Shown: piece by piece, positions 24,150 through 36,289 of the stretch
How the letters are laid out: the number at the start of each line of letters is the position of its first letter
Position numbering within the stretch: position 1 is the stretch's first letter
DNA from: Antedon mediterranea
Lineage: Eukaryota > Echinodermata > Crinoidea > Comatulida > Antedonidae
DNA: 64,000 nucleotides
Direction: 5' to 3'
Assembly (NCBI RefSeq): GCF_964355755.1
Contig: NC_092672.1
Coordinates: forward strand, 17,420,501-17,484,500
Made by a program: the position numbers and the translations under genes
Notes under the pieces: generated by a model
Seen by the model: the letters and a program-made list of their open reading frames with translations, nothing else
What the model was told of the DNA's origin: nothing
Databases searched by the model: none

Positions 24150-25954
24150 GTCAGGTGGCATAACAACAAAAAATGAGGAAATCGATACACGGTGGACAAA
24201 AGCGCCAAATTTGGCATGGAGCTTCGTTGGGACCTACCAATTGATTTTTGCCTAGGAGCCACTCTGGCCGTAATTTATTTTTCAAGATGGCGGCCAAAAT
24301 CCAAAATGGCCGCCAATAAATTGGAAAATCACATTTCATTTGTTGCAGAAGTCACATAGGCAAATGAACTATCAAAACATAAGTATTCATGGTCATTGAA
24401 ACATATTTTAGACATGTTGCATGACATGGGTCATTCTTTGTTAAGATGATGGCAAAAATCCAACATGGCTGCCAGTAGCCTAAACTGGAATATCATTCTG
24501 GTTGCAGAAATCGCATATAGGTATCAAACGAAGTTGGAAAACATGGAGTAGGCCTAATCATGGTCATTGAAACATATTTTTGACATGGTACATAATATTA
24601 AAAGTCACGCGTTGCAAAGATGGTGGAAAAATTCAAAATGGCTGCCAGTAAACTAGGAAATCACATACAGTATCCGGTGGACGGCAGAAGTAATATGTAA
24701 ATGAAGTAGCTGTAGTAAATGGTAGAGGTGGTATGTAAATTACAAGTAACTGTAAAAAAAATCTATAAAAAAAGTTGTAACCAGTTCAGTTTCTGAAACC
24801 ACATAAAATGTGGTATTTTTGGGAAAATTAAGATTGAGGGCACAGCTGTTCACATAAGTAAAAGTACACTTTTTTACCTGTAACTAACTAAGTTTTTGTC
24901 AGAATATTTTTTAAATGGTCTTATTTGATAGATAATTACATTTTCTTTATATTAAAAAAAAACAAATTTTACATTAAATATCCATAGTTCAGATAAATTT
25001 ACGTTAAGTGCCTAAAATCAGCAAATATAACACATTTCAAATACTATTGGATGTTAACAAATTACAAATTTAGTTATCATAAATAGGATTCTTTTACATT
25101 TTCATAGAAACTGTTTTATTATAAAACATATAAATATATATTTTTCTAACAATTTCTCATAAAAAAACTTTTACGACCACTAGTTTTCGAGATATAGAAA
25201 TGTGTACTAACAGTACAGGGTCATTTTCTTGGAAAAGTTTGTATTAGATTGAATAGAAACATCCATCTTCTGATTAATTTGAGACCTATTTAAAATTTGT
25301 CCAACTGTTAGTTACCATGTAGGTCAAAGGTCAATAATACCAAAAATCATACTTCCGGCCATTTTTTGACAAATGTTTCCATTAGGACGAATATTAATAT
25401 GCATCTTCCAAATAATTTGACACTAAAATTATTTAATTTAATGTAAGCGTTGCGGAGATATGGTTATTTTGTTTTCAATTGAGGTCAAAGGTCAAGGAAA
25501 AACTTTAGAAATTTGATAACATGGGTTTTTATAACTAGCATGGTTAAAAAAATCACTTGCACTTTTCTTCTGATTTGCAGACTAAAATAAATTAGGAATG
25601 GACTATTTGTGACTTTGTATACAATTATATGTATTTTAATTTCAATGGCTACCATTTTTATTTTTGGGCGCCATCTTGGAACTCACTTTATATAATATTT
25701 CCTGAATCGGTTTTACTGACCTCAGAAATTCTTGATTCAGTACATTATTTGTCTATTTGTAACTTTTACAGCCAGAGATATATGATATACCTATTTACTG
25801 GCAGCCATTTTGGATTTTGGCCGTCATCTTGGAAAATCGGAAGGTGATCGGGTGGCTCCTAGGCAAAAATCAATTAGTACGTCTAAAAGAAGCCTCATGC
25901 CAAATTTGGTGCTTTTGTCCACCGTGTAACGTTTTAGTCGCTAAGCCACCTGAC
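24150..25954. mobile_element. 1.8-kb TA-flanked element with ~115-bp inverted ends
   Basis: Ends GTCAGGTGGC and GCCACCTGAC are flanked by TA. The arms at about 24150-24272 and 25843-25954 align over their length (CACGGTGGACAAAAGC, CCAAATTTGGCATG, TTGATTTTTGCCTAGGAGCC). Inside are three diverged direct repeats of about 160-175 bp with AAGATGG/AAAATGGCTGCCA (starting about 24282, 24440 and 24616), and stretches resembling the GGTCAAAGGTCA family at 25310-25500. Non-coding. Confidence 0.7.
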
Positions 25955-25956
25955 TA

Positions 25957-26352
25957 ATTATGATGTAACAAATGTTGTCTTGCTATATAATCAGACTTCA
26001 AATTTCTCTACGGCCAGTGCCGTCGGTGCCCTGGAGTTTTCACCACAATAAAAAAAACACCGAATGATGAAAATATAAGTAACTAGATTTGAACTCGTCA
26101 ATTTGAAAAGTTCGGGTTATCTGCACATGCAACATGCACATACATTAAAATATGAACGCCAAAAAATATTATGCTATCTTATGACATGAATTAAATATGT
26201 TTACAGTGCTGAATTGTACCTATTTTGTGTCATAAAGCATACAGTGTAGCATAGATGACATACGAGACACATCTTTTAATCCAATTCATAAAATATTGGG
26301 TGGATAATTAAGTTACAATTTAATTTTAGGCTAGCAGCATGGCCTAGACGGA
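25957..26352. mobile_element. Intronic DNA with a decayed inverted Helitron 3' end
   Basis: CTAG at 26083-26086 is followed by a decayed hairpin (GAACTCGTCAATTTG) and GGTTATCTGCAC, then ATTTTGTGTCATA and ACAGTGTAG words in the order of the minus-strand array unit up to about 26280. The remainder shows nothing recognisable. Confidence 0.5.
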
Positions 26353-27355
26353 TGTCACGAAACCTAAGACCACGAAAGCTAAGACCCCTAAGACCTAAGA
26401 TCACGAGAGCTAAAACCCAAGACCTAAGATTACAAATTCTAAGATATACTACAGTTTAAAAACAATACTTGTTTATCCATACATAATTTTAGACATAATA
26501 GGCTTCATTTATTACCATAAATATAATTAAATACTACCGCAAAACATAGATAAACTCATACTATTTTCACCCGTTGAGTAAATGTATATTTTTTCTTTAC
26601 AACAAACAAACTTGACAGGTGGTTTATTGGTATATATTTACTCCATTGTGTTGGTTCGAAGGATGTTTATCTTTCGCACCTGCCTGGTATTTTCACTCCA
26701 AATTTGTCAACTAATTTTATCCTGAATACCACACTTTCAAAGAAAGACTTATAAGTACTTTAAGAAGGAGAAACACATAAAAACAAATAAATAAATCCTT
26801 TAAATTGACGATTTTACAAACGTGTTTCTTTCTATACTGTAACTCCTCCCCATGCTCAATATTTTTGTTTCTATTGAGCGCCAAAAGAGCAACAATAATA
26901 GTACAAGTATAAAAACAAAAACGAAACAAAAAATTATCATGATTTTTAAATTAAAATTAATTTTCGAGTATTTATTCCTTCGTTATGATTTTCACTAAAA
27001 AATGCGTTAAAAATGGACTCCACAGAGTTTTCAGCCCTCTATATAATTTTCGCTTTTTTTACGTTCCATAAAAACAAAAATATTGAACATGGGGTAGGCC
27101 TAGGCTAGTCTTGCGAAATTCGCAAACAGTATGTGTGCAAGAAAAACATCAATTTAAAAATGTGTTTGTTACTTATTATGTGATTCTTTTTCATAAAAGT
27201 GCTAATTGTAAGGTGTGGTATTCAGAATAAATGTTGGAGTTAAATACAAGGCAGGTGCGAAAGAAAAATATTTGTAATCTTAGGTCTTGGGTCTTAGCTT
27301 TTGTGATCTTAGGTCTTAGGGGGTCTTAGCTTTCGTGGTCTTAGGTTTCGTGACA
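26353..27355 (-). mobile_element. Fold-back element B, inverted relative to A
   Basis: Starts TGTCACGAAACC and ends GGTTTCGTGACA. Its left interior is the reverse complement of the right interior of the copy at 20381-21453 (for example TACTACCGCAAAACATAGAT), so the two copies lie in opposite orientations 4.9 kb apart, flanking a FLOT2 exon. Confidence 0.75.
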
Positions 27356-27365
27356 CTCTGGCCTA

Positions 27366-27580
27366 CCCTTTGCAAAAAAGCCGTATACGATCCGTATATG
27401 CTGAAAACGTATACGACGTATACGGATCGTATACGATTTCACTGTTTACATTATTTCCACTCTGTTGCTCCACCAAGAGTTGGCGTCGTATACGTTTAGC
27501 ATACGTAACGTATACGTTGTTTATTCATGATAAGAATATCGTATACAGGACGTATACGAATCATATACGAACAAACTAGG
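27366..27580. mobile_element. GTATACG-rich miniature element, copy 1
   Basis: Begins CCCTTTGCAAAAAAGC and is packed with CGTATACG-type palindromes (at least eight). The same terminus and motif recur at 52155-52380. The right boundary is approximate. Confidence 0.6.
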
Positions 27581-27954
27581 CCATTTTATAAATTATAATA
27601 GCAGTAATGAGTAGAATAGAGCTAAATAAAACATTTAAATTGTCATTACAACAAATACGTACGTAGGCTCTGGCCTAGGGCTAGGCCTCTAGCTAGCACC
27701 AGCCATTAGAGTAGTAGTATTAATTATTAATAAGTAGTAGGAGCTAGAACATAAGATCATATTTATTTCTATATTTATTAGATAGCCTAGGCTACCGATA
27801 AAATTCGTTTTTCGCAAGTAAATAAAGTACGCTAAACAGGTATACTACTATACTACGGGTTTATTCAGTCAACGAATTATTTGTAATTTATATCTTATCT
27901 AACTAAAACATTGGAAAGTTTAATAATTTTGTATGGCTATTTATATCAGTTAAA
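27581..27954. other. Intronic DNA, nothing identified
   Basis: AT-rich with TAGGCCTA-type words; no recognised feature. Confidence 0.35.
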
Positions 27955-28690
27955 AAAAAAAATTCAAAACATGTTTACGTGTCGTGTCAAGTCTGTTACG
28001 AACATCATTTGGAAGATTAGACAGGCCCACACCACATGTGCAGAGTGCTAGTCTGTCATCACTGGTTGTTGATAAGGAAGCCCCAGCAGGACAAACTAAT
28101 ATACACAATAAAACGTCTGGATACAGGTCAAATGTCACTGCTACAGATCATAACACCTTTCGTGTCAACTTTTTTTGCGCTGTGTTACGCACATCATATT
28201 ACTTTATTATAATCAAATATCCTATCACATTGGAACACAATCAAGGTATGTTTTCAAATATTATTGTAATATAAGTATCTATGGACACTAATAACCTTTG
28301 ATTTTTTACTTAATGGTAGAAATTTATGTTAAAATCGTAATTTACTTTGTGTTTTTTACAGTTCCCTGGGTGTAAACAAACATTTTTCAGCTGATACTTT
28401 GGGGTCAGCTGTTACGAACATCAATGTAAACATCTGCTTTTTGCAAAATAAAACACATCTTCGTTGTTTTAACAATAACAAATTTAATTTAAAATCATCA
28501 TGTTGATTTTGTATTGTAAATAAATATAATTTTGTATGAAGTTGTATTTTACGTAGTTCCGACTGTCAATTGATGCATTGTTGACGTTCGTAACTTTGAC
28601 ACAATTACCCTCACTGAATAATCATGTCGCCTGTTACGAACATAAAATTAAATTCATACATGCTGTCCTTTGCCAATAACACGTATCCTA
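27955..28690 (+). repeat. GTTACGAACAT dispersed repeat, copy 1
   Basis: 27968-28130 is about 90% similar by eye to 47683-47841. The word CTGTTACGAACAT recurs at about 27996, 28408 and 28632, with inverted forms near 28580. Length differences between the copies are not multiples of three, so the shared block is not conserved as protein. Confidence 0.6.
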
Positions 28691-28717
28691 AAGTGTGTTG
28701 ATCAACATAAAATACAA

Positions 28718-30235
28718 CTAGACATGAAACTCGTCACTTTGACGAGTTAGTTATCCGCTCGACAAACGCCACGTGCACGTCATACGTTAGAATATTGCAC
28801 ACAGAAAAATATTAAGGCATTATGACCTGAACTGAAGAATATGATATGTTGTTATTTCTGAATTCTGTTATTTTGTGTCATATAGTATACACAGTACAAT
28901 CTGTATACATATCACAAACAGTGTAAAATAGGTGAAATTACGGGACCCGTATTTTATTGTAATTTTTAACATCTTGACGGTTTCAAAATAAAATGCAAAA
29001 TTAGAAATTTCTTAATTAAATTATCTCAGCAACAACATATTAACGTGTAGAAGAAATTTGAATACGTGAAATATTGATGCGCGCTCTTTTAAATGTAATG
29101 AAATATAATGCAAAAGATGAAAATACGACTTTTTTTATTTAACTGGCCATATGATGACGTCACAACATTCGATTGGCACAATTTACACATGATTTTGTAT
29201 CTACAATACAATAGCTTCCTGAAAACGTTTTAATCGTGATTATCACATTTTATTCTTACGAGGTATAACAGATTAAAATTTACTGTAAATATGAAATTAA
29301 TGACCAACGTAATTTAAATTTTTAGGCATGATGACGTTCAAAAAATTTAAAAAAATTTAATTCATGCAAAAGATAGTTGATTGGCCTAGAATATATTAAA
29401 ATCGGGGTGAAAATGGACAACGAATAAGTGGAGATGCGCTCTATTAAATGTGATGAGCTATGACGAAAGAGACAAAAATCCTATATTTTATATTCGCGTG
29501 GCCATAAGATGACGTCACAATGTCCGGTTAGCCATATTAATGCATGATCCAATATCTACAACTCATCAACTTCCAGAATATGTAATTAAAAAAAAGTTCT
29601 CCATGTAGTTTAGAATCTATGACTGTTTAAAAATAGGCATAATTTTGACGAATTTTTGAACTTTTTCACAAAAAACGCGTGCAAATTATCTAATTCGAAA
29701 TGCTCGTAGGACGTAATTTTAAGTCGAAATTGTTTAAAATTTGGTAACATTACTAGAAAAGGCTGAAAAAACATAAATCACGCGAAAAAAATATGTTTTT
29801 AACGCTACGTGTGTACCGCGTGCGTAAAAATTTTCGCGCGCGTGGGAATTTTTGACATGCTCAAAATGACATGAAACGCATAGAAAGTTGATTAGAAGTT
29901 GATTTTTCGCATTCTAAAATTTTAAACGCGCGTGCGCGCGAACTTTTTGTGAAACATGCTATTTTTAATCCATAGAAAGTTTGCGCTTGATATGACATAA
30001 ATTTTCTCAAAGTGTCAAAACAAAATTATGTTTGGTTTTTAGTCTATGATGAATCATTGAAATTCATAAAATCGCGCGTAAGTCACGTTGCGCAACTCTG
30101 ACGTCATTCAAAAATAGGAGGTGCACAAGTTCACGTAAATGTCGATATGTTGACAAAGTTACGATATGTTCTGTTTACACGTTTTAGAGAAACGCGACGA
30201 ACAAAAATGACAGAAGGAAAGAAGTATAATACAGA
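28718..30235 (-). mobile_element. Helitron-like unit I1, inverted
   Basis: Minus-strand unit of 1518 bp. Its 3' CTAG is at 28718-28721, with TTGTATTTT beyond it (the expected T). Its 5' end TCTGTATTATAC lies at 30235 and abuts the CTAG of the next unit directly. That gives a clean CTAG/TC junction. Confidence 0.8.
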
Positions 30236-31545
30236 CTAGACATGAAACTTGTCACTTTGACGAGTTAGTTATCCGCACCACGACAAACGCCACGTGCACG
30301 TCATACGTTGGAATATTGCACACAGATAAAGATTATGGCATTATGACAAGAACTGAAGAATATGATATGCTGTTAGTGCTGAATTCTGTCAATTTTGTGT
30401 CATATAGTATATACATGCAAACAGTATAATCTGTATACATATTACATACAGTGTAGAATAGGTGAAATTACGGGACCCGCCATTTATTCAAATTTTTAAC
30501 ATGGCGACGGTATCAAAATGAAACACTTAGATAGCAATTTCAGAAGGAAATTATCTCAGGAACAACATATTAACGTGTAGAAGAAATTTGAATACGTAAA
30601 ATATAGATGCGCACCCTTTTAAATGTGATGAACTATTACGCAAAATATGAAAATACGTCTTTTTTTATTCAACTGGCCATATGATGACGTCACAACATCC
30701 GATTGGCAAAATGTTTACATGAATTCGTATCTACAATCCAATAGCTTCCAGAAAACGTTTTAATCGTGATTATCACATTTTATTCTGATGAGCTATAACA
30801 GATTAAAATTTACTGTAAAGATAAATATAAGTGACCCACGTTTTTTACATTTTTAGACATGATGACGTCATAAAAATTAAAAAAAATTTTACTCTTGTGT
30901 AAGATAGTTGATTGACCTAGAAAATTTCAAAATCTGGGTTAAAATGGAATACGGATAAGTGGAGAGGCGCTCTATTAAATGAGATGCGCTATGACAGAAG
31001 ATACAAAAATCCTATATTTTATATTCGTGTGGCCATACGATGACGTCACAATGTCCGGTTTGCCATATCAACAGGGAACATTTTCGCCAGTGTAGCGTAG
31101 CAAAAAGCTATACAAAACAACCTTATTGCTACACATTTTGAAAATTGTGTAGCAAAAAATACAATACAAAACTATGTTTCTCGACTTAAAAATCAGTTTG
31201 ATTAGCAATATTGCTAAACAAAATTTTTAAATGAAAATTTTCCCTGATCAATGCATGATTCCTTATCTACAACTTATCATCTTCCTGGATATGTAATTTA
31301 AACAAAGTTTACCTCGTAGTTTAGAATCTATGATTGTTTAAAAAAAGGTATAATTTTGACAAATTTTTGAACTTTTTCCTCAAAAACGCACATAAATTAT
31401 CCAATTCGACGTGCCCGTATGACGTAATTTGAAGTCGAAATTGTTTCAAAGTTGGTAAAATTGCTATAAAAGGCTTAAAAACATAAATCACGAGAGAAAA
31501 ATTGTTTTCAACGCTACGTTCGCACCGCGCGCGTAAAAAAAAGCC
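30236..31545 (-). mobile_element. Helitron-like unit I2, inverted, 5'-truncated
   Basis: Second inverted unit, head-to-tail with I1. Its CTAG is at 30236-30239; one hairpin stem base pair is lost (ACTTGTCA against TGACGAGT). It carries a 175-bp insertion at 31072-31246 and breaks off near 31545 in the GCGCGTAAAAA block. Confidence 0.75.
31072..31246. mobile_element. 175-bp miniature element with 5-bp target duplication
   Basis: Ends CAGGGAACATTTTC and GAAAATTTTCCCTG, flanked by ATCAA at 31067-31071 and 31247-31251. The sister unit I1 gives the related empty site GCCATATTAATGCATG. hAT-like termini with a 5-bp instead of an 8-bp duplication. Confidence 0.75.
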
Positions 31546-31713
31546 CCGCCAAGTGCGGATAACCAAAAAGAAAAAAAATATGATGAAACAGGACGATTAC
31601 AAGGAGTTATCCGCTACTAAGCGGATAACTAATTATAAGTCAATACATTTATTAAGTATTCTGCAATAAATGTATTACGTTTTGATAAGTGTTATTTTCC
31701 TATGTTTATAGAG
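31546..31713. repeat. GCGGATAAC palindromes at the array break
   Basis: Contains GCCAAGTGCGGATAACC, then GTTATCCGC-TACTAA-GCGGATAAC. These words resemble the 57-bp spacers at 4849 and 6437, so this may be the remains of a related element. Confidence 0.45.
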
Positions 31714-32187
31714 GGGTCATTCCATGCCAACTCAACAAATTTTCTGAAAATGATGGCTGGGTACCCCCTCAGATTTTCTTGAAACTTTCATATAATATGC
31801 AACTATATGTCTCACGAACACACCAAAAATTTCAGTTGCCAACTCCAAGTCGTTATAAAGTTATGGCCATTTGAAAATATGTCGTCTGTAGAATTTTTGG
31901 TCTTAATAAATTACCTTTTTGTAAAGTTGCATTTTTAATTAGCCATATTTTAAAAACTATTAAAGCTAATAAGCTGAACATTGATACACTGACATAATTT
32001 TGATCATAGATTAAAAATATTTTTAAAAAATGGCTGTATCTCAATTAATTTTCGAGATTTTGGTCCCTAGAGATCCCAATTTATTTTGTCGCAAACAGTT
32101 TCGGCAATTTTTACCCCTTATTTAAATATGAAAATACATTTTTAAATTTATTTTTTGCTATACAATATTAATATATGGTGCTAAATG
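31714..32187 (+). mobile_element. Left part of old long-inverted-repeat element
   Basis: Begins GGGTCATTCCATGCCAAC and matches the reverse complement of 47198-47654 throughout. It is interrupted at 32187 by the 12.3-kb insertion and resumes at 44495. AGAG at 31710-31713 and 47655-47658 is the likely target duplication. Without the insert the element is about 3.6 kb with arms of at least 1 kb. Confidence 0.75.
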
Positions 32188-33690
32188 CAGGGCTCGAAAT
32201 TCACGCTAGCAAACTAGCATTTAAAAAAAGTTCGACGTCGAACTTGCAGTTAGTTACCGACAGTAATTCGATAGTATTTAGACAATGCGTCGATACTAAA
32301 TCGACAGTATTTTAAGGATCTTTAAACAATAGAAGCAAGCAAAAACTAATTGGATTTACTATAAATAAACAGTTGGCACGCGCTATCCTAATTAAGGCGG
32401 TTTATTCAAAAGCAGTGTTTTCTTTGAAGAATGACAATACGCCGTCACATCGGTGACTTCCTTTCGGGCTTCCTTTACCCACCTGATAAGATGATCCGCC
32501 CACACCATGTGCCGCATGTTGACCGACTATTAGCGTCCGATGTTTACAATTACAATCTTTGTGCGAGAAAATAAAACTTGGACCGTTCGACGAGCCTGTA
32601 CAGAGCTGACGTCTTTTTTGTATCTATATATAAATTTACGTAAGGGCAAAATTTGGTAAATCGCACCTTACTTTTAGAATTTTTACTCGATGGTATATAA
32701 AGTTGGTTCGTACTTTCGGTACTGATTTTAACCACCTGATGTAACCCTGTTTACTAATTAAATTATGTTAGATAATTAGTTATTGACGATTAAAACGAAT
32801 TTAGGTTCAACGATTAGCCCCAAATAGGGGTGTTTTCCGATCGTGGTATACACTGTCTAATGGATGTCCATCTTGAAAAATACCCGCCACAAAAATGCGA
32901 GGAGGCTTCGCATTTTCCTATCTCCTCCTACGATAATTGTTTTTAATAGCTGAAAACCCGTTGAACAGCTCGAGTACAGTATCATAATGTTGAAGACAGG
33001 CCGATTTTCTTAAAAAAATACTATTTTGATAGATTTAATATACGTTTATACAAATGTATTGATTTGCAATGAATGGAACATTCCAATCTCTGTGTCGTTC
33101 CACAAGTGTCTATTCCCTCAGGCGTCGTAAAGGAAATTACTCTATACTCATAACAGAAATTGGATCCATTTTTTTTTCAATCTGTGCTGCAGAGGTTGGA
33201 TATAAATTTTTTTAGACGGATAATGGTTTCAGTCGCCGTATAGTATGTACAAATCTTTATTATTGCAGTTAAACCACCCATATCATCACCCTTCCCTCTC
33301 ACTGGCATGAGTAGCGTTGTAAAGACATAGTAGTACGGGGCGCCGTATGGGACATTGCTAATTTTGTCGAAATATTACAATTTTGTCTACACATAATTAA
33401 TTTTGTCAATACAAAATTCATTTTGTTCAACACAAAATTCATTTTGTGTTGACAAAATTTATTCTGTGTGGACAAAATTAATTTTGTCTTGACAAACTTC
33501 ATTTTGTCTCGACAAAATTAATTCTGTGTGGACAAAATTAATTCTGTGTAGACAAAATTAATTCTGTGTGGACAAAATTAATTTTGTGGCGACAAAATGT
33601 ATTCTGTGTAGACAAAAATTATTCTGTGTAGACAAAATTCATTCTGTGTAGACAAAATTCATTCTGTGTAGACAAAATTCATTTCAGTCT

Positions 33691-34805
33691 AATATGGAAC
33701 TTGAATACTTTGCGTCGAGTATAAGTACAGTTTATACTGATGTATAACACGTAGCCCTATATGCCTACCAATTTTGGTAATAAATATTAAAGAGGGTTGA
33801 AGATTTATATCGATACCGATAATATTGATTAAGAAAATGACAACACTATTTACGATAACATCTGATAAGTTGAGTAGTAATGAAATGATTTTAGTTAATA
33901 CATTTATTTTAATATAATAGTTAGTATAGGCCTATTTATTCTCATGGGAATTGCGTCGTCTATAGGCCTACCAAGTTTATTTGATAGGAATACTAAATTG
34001 CTAATAGGCCTAACTCAAGGGAACAAAACTATGAAATATCTCTTAAGACATATATTAATTGTCTCTAATTGGAATAATAGAGATATCTTTATTGAAAAGA
34101 TATCTTGGTTATAAACAGGGATATATCTCTATTGGAACCTAAGATAAACTAACTACATCTATTAAAAACTAAGATATTTTAGTTGCCTAAATAAATGACA
34201 GTTTGGTACGCCATAGATTATGATATTGCAAATTGTCGTTAAAAAGTTAAATTTAATTTTACTCTCGGTTGCATATTATTATATATTTACACCCTCGAAA
34301 GATATAATTCAACTTTGACCAAATAGTTATAATGGGTGTTCACACAACTGACATATGGCGCCTCTCAAGTATCCATTCCCATGGCAGTGTATATAATCTT
34401 TCCACCTTCTCCATGATTGATTTTATTTATTATACATTGCTAATTGCAAATAATTGTTTATAGGTTTACATTGTTCTTTGTACTTTTAATGTACGTATTC
34501 AGTCTTTGGCTGGCTTGATAAGATTGATGTTAAATAAAAATGCATTTCCACTAATAAAATATGGAATTGTATCGAGAGAGTATCGTAATTTCGGGCAGAA
34601 TGGTTTTCGGTCTGGAAAGGTCATTATTACACTGTCTGGGGTGTTGATATTTATACATCGAATGTTTTATGGGCAATCAGTCCTGTAACCTAGCCAACGT
34701 AGGCTACCTGGCCTACTTACTACTGTAGGTTAAAGGTTATTAGGTTTCGCAGGGTGGATGACTGTTATATAAAACTAACGTGAGCAATCTTTTGTAGTCA
34801 GTTCT
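33691..34805. other. Interior of fold-back element, nothing identified
   Basis: AT-rich loop DNA between the sub-repeat arm and the TTAA-flanked element. It includes short repeats of AAGATAT/ATATCTT words at 34040-34180. No coding similarity. Confidence 0.35.
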
Positions 34806-35421
34806 TTAACAACACGTTCACTGCCACGGCGTATTTATACGTCAAAAATTGCGTGTCGCTACTTGCCAAGACGTAATACTACGTCAAAATCGTAGCACTT
34901 TTGTATTGTATGTAGAATCGCTGGCAGTGGTGATTGGAACAGGAATTATCGCATGGCAGTTTATGAATGATGTACGTAAACGATAATCTAAAAATAAATG
35001 TCATATGTTTGTTTGTGTTTATTCCCTCATGCATTGAATATGGTTGATACGATGGCGCCCTCACACTCAATATAATCATCTCAAACATGTCATAAATTGC
35101 GCTAATAGTAAATAAAAATAATAAAGGATGAAATGATTCAGTGTGGTTTACTGTTTTTATCTCTCGATGATAGGTTTGACCGATTTTAGCGCGGAAAATC
35201 CCCGACGTATATTTACGTTCCTGGCAAAGTCAATAAAATTGTTGGACCATTGCCAGTGACGTATTTATACGTCTCAACGGTTTTTCCCGCCATCGTATTT
35301 TGAATGACATCATGATAGTCTGTGACCAGATGTTACACTTTCAAACTGTAATTTAATATGTAAACGGGACTTGGCACTGGGACAGAAATTACGGAAAATG
35401 CCTTGGCAGTCAATGTGTTAA
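34806..35421. mobile_element. piggyBac-like TTAA-flanked miniature element
   Basis: TTAA at 34806-34809 and 35418-35421. The ends CAACACGTTCACTGCCACGG and CACATTGACTGCCAAGGC (reverse complement) are similar but not identical. Inside, TACGTC/GACGTA words and two ACGTATTTATACGTC-type palindromes recur. TTAA duplications are the piggyBac signature. A truncated copy lies at 18415-18590. Confidence 0.65.
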
Positions 35422-36289
35422 ATGTTTTTTTTTCAAATAACGGACAGCTTTCAGCATCATTATTTCTGCAATGACTATTATTATCTTAAAGATTGTCCCC
35501 TGAAAAAATGTTTTTTTTAATCTTTTTGTTGAATATGTTATTTTAATGTCACATAATAGTTATTCACTTTCACAAAAAATTAGGTCTGAAAAAAAATTAT
35601 TTACCTGAAAAAAATGTAATTTAAAGCAAAAAATTGTCAAATTGTCTGGAAGCCAATGAGTTTTTGGGTAATTTAACTGTTTATTTTGTCTTTTTATAGG
35701 TGAAATCATTTTTCCCCGTTCTTTTTTCTTATGGAAGTGAACAACTTCATTAAAACTGCATAATGGCCTATTCAAAGTCCGATTTTAAAAATCTTTATTT
35801 TTCATGATTTTGGGAGACAATACATCTTTAATTTTAAAATAAAGTATATACATTTTATAAGAATAATAAATAATATTTTAAACGACAAAATTTTAAATAG
35901 CCCCATTACTACAATTTTACAGGGCTCTATAAAAACCATTTTCCGATTTTTTAATATAGAATACATTATAATAATAATTATTACTGACGACGTAGATATT
36001 AAATTGTCAAAGTATGAATACTGATCATATCTGATATTTTCAGGGGTCCCTGATATTATAAAATAGATTAATATGATAGCAATAGAGACGGAGGCATGCT
36101 CAGCCATAATAACTGAACCAATAACAATGTCAAAGATTCGCGCGCTGTCATCATTTATAGCTTCACCCTGTCTTGCCCTTTTCAAGTTTAAACTCCGCCT
36201 TCTAATTTAAATGTTAAAACCGAGCCTACTCAAGCGTGGGACAAAATGTTTTAAAAAACGTTTTGTCCCACGCTTGAGTAGGCTAGGCT
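35422..36289. other. Interior of fold-back element, low-complexity
   Basis: AT-rich. It includes a 127-codon antisense open frame (35802-36185) of hydrophobic composition without recognisable similarity, considered chance. A palindromic joint near 36230-36290 repeats ACGCTTGAGTAGGCT. Confidence 0.35.

Noticed and set aside
27984-28274. 96-codon frame in the GTTACGAACAT repeat
   Set aside because: The second copy at 47683-47841 has length differences that are not multiples of three, so coding is not conserved.
33350-33690. CRISPR-like array of short direct repeats
   Set aside because: Repeat units are contiguous without unique spacers and have an inverted partner array at 36290-36740; these are fold-back element arms in an animal genome.
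35802-36185. 127-codon minus-strand open frame, hydrophobic
   Set aside because: Ile/Leu/Lys-rich composition as expected from AT-rich DNA; no domain, no splice context, and it lies inside a fold-back element.
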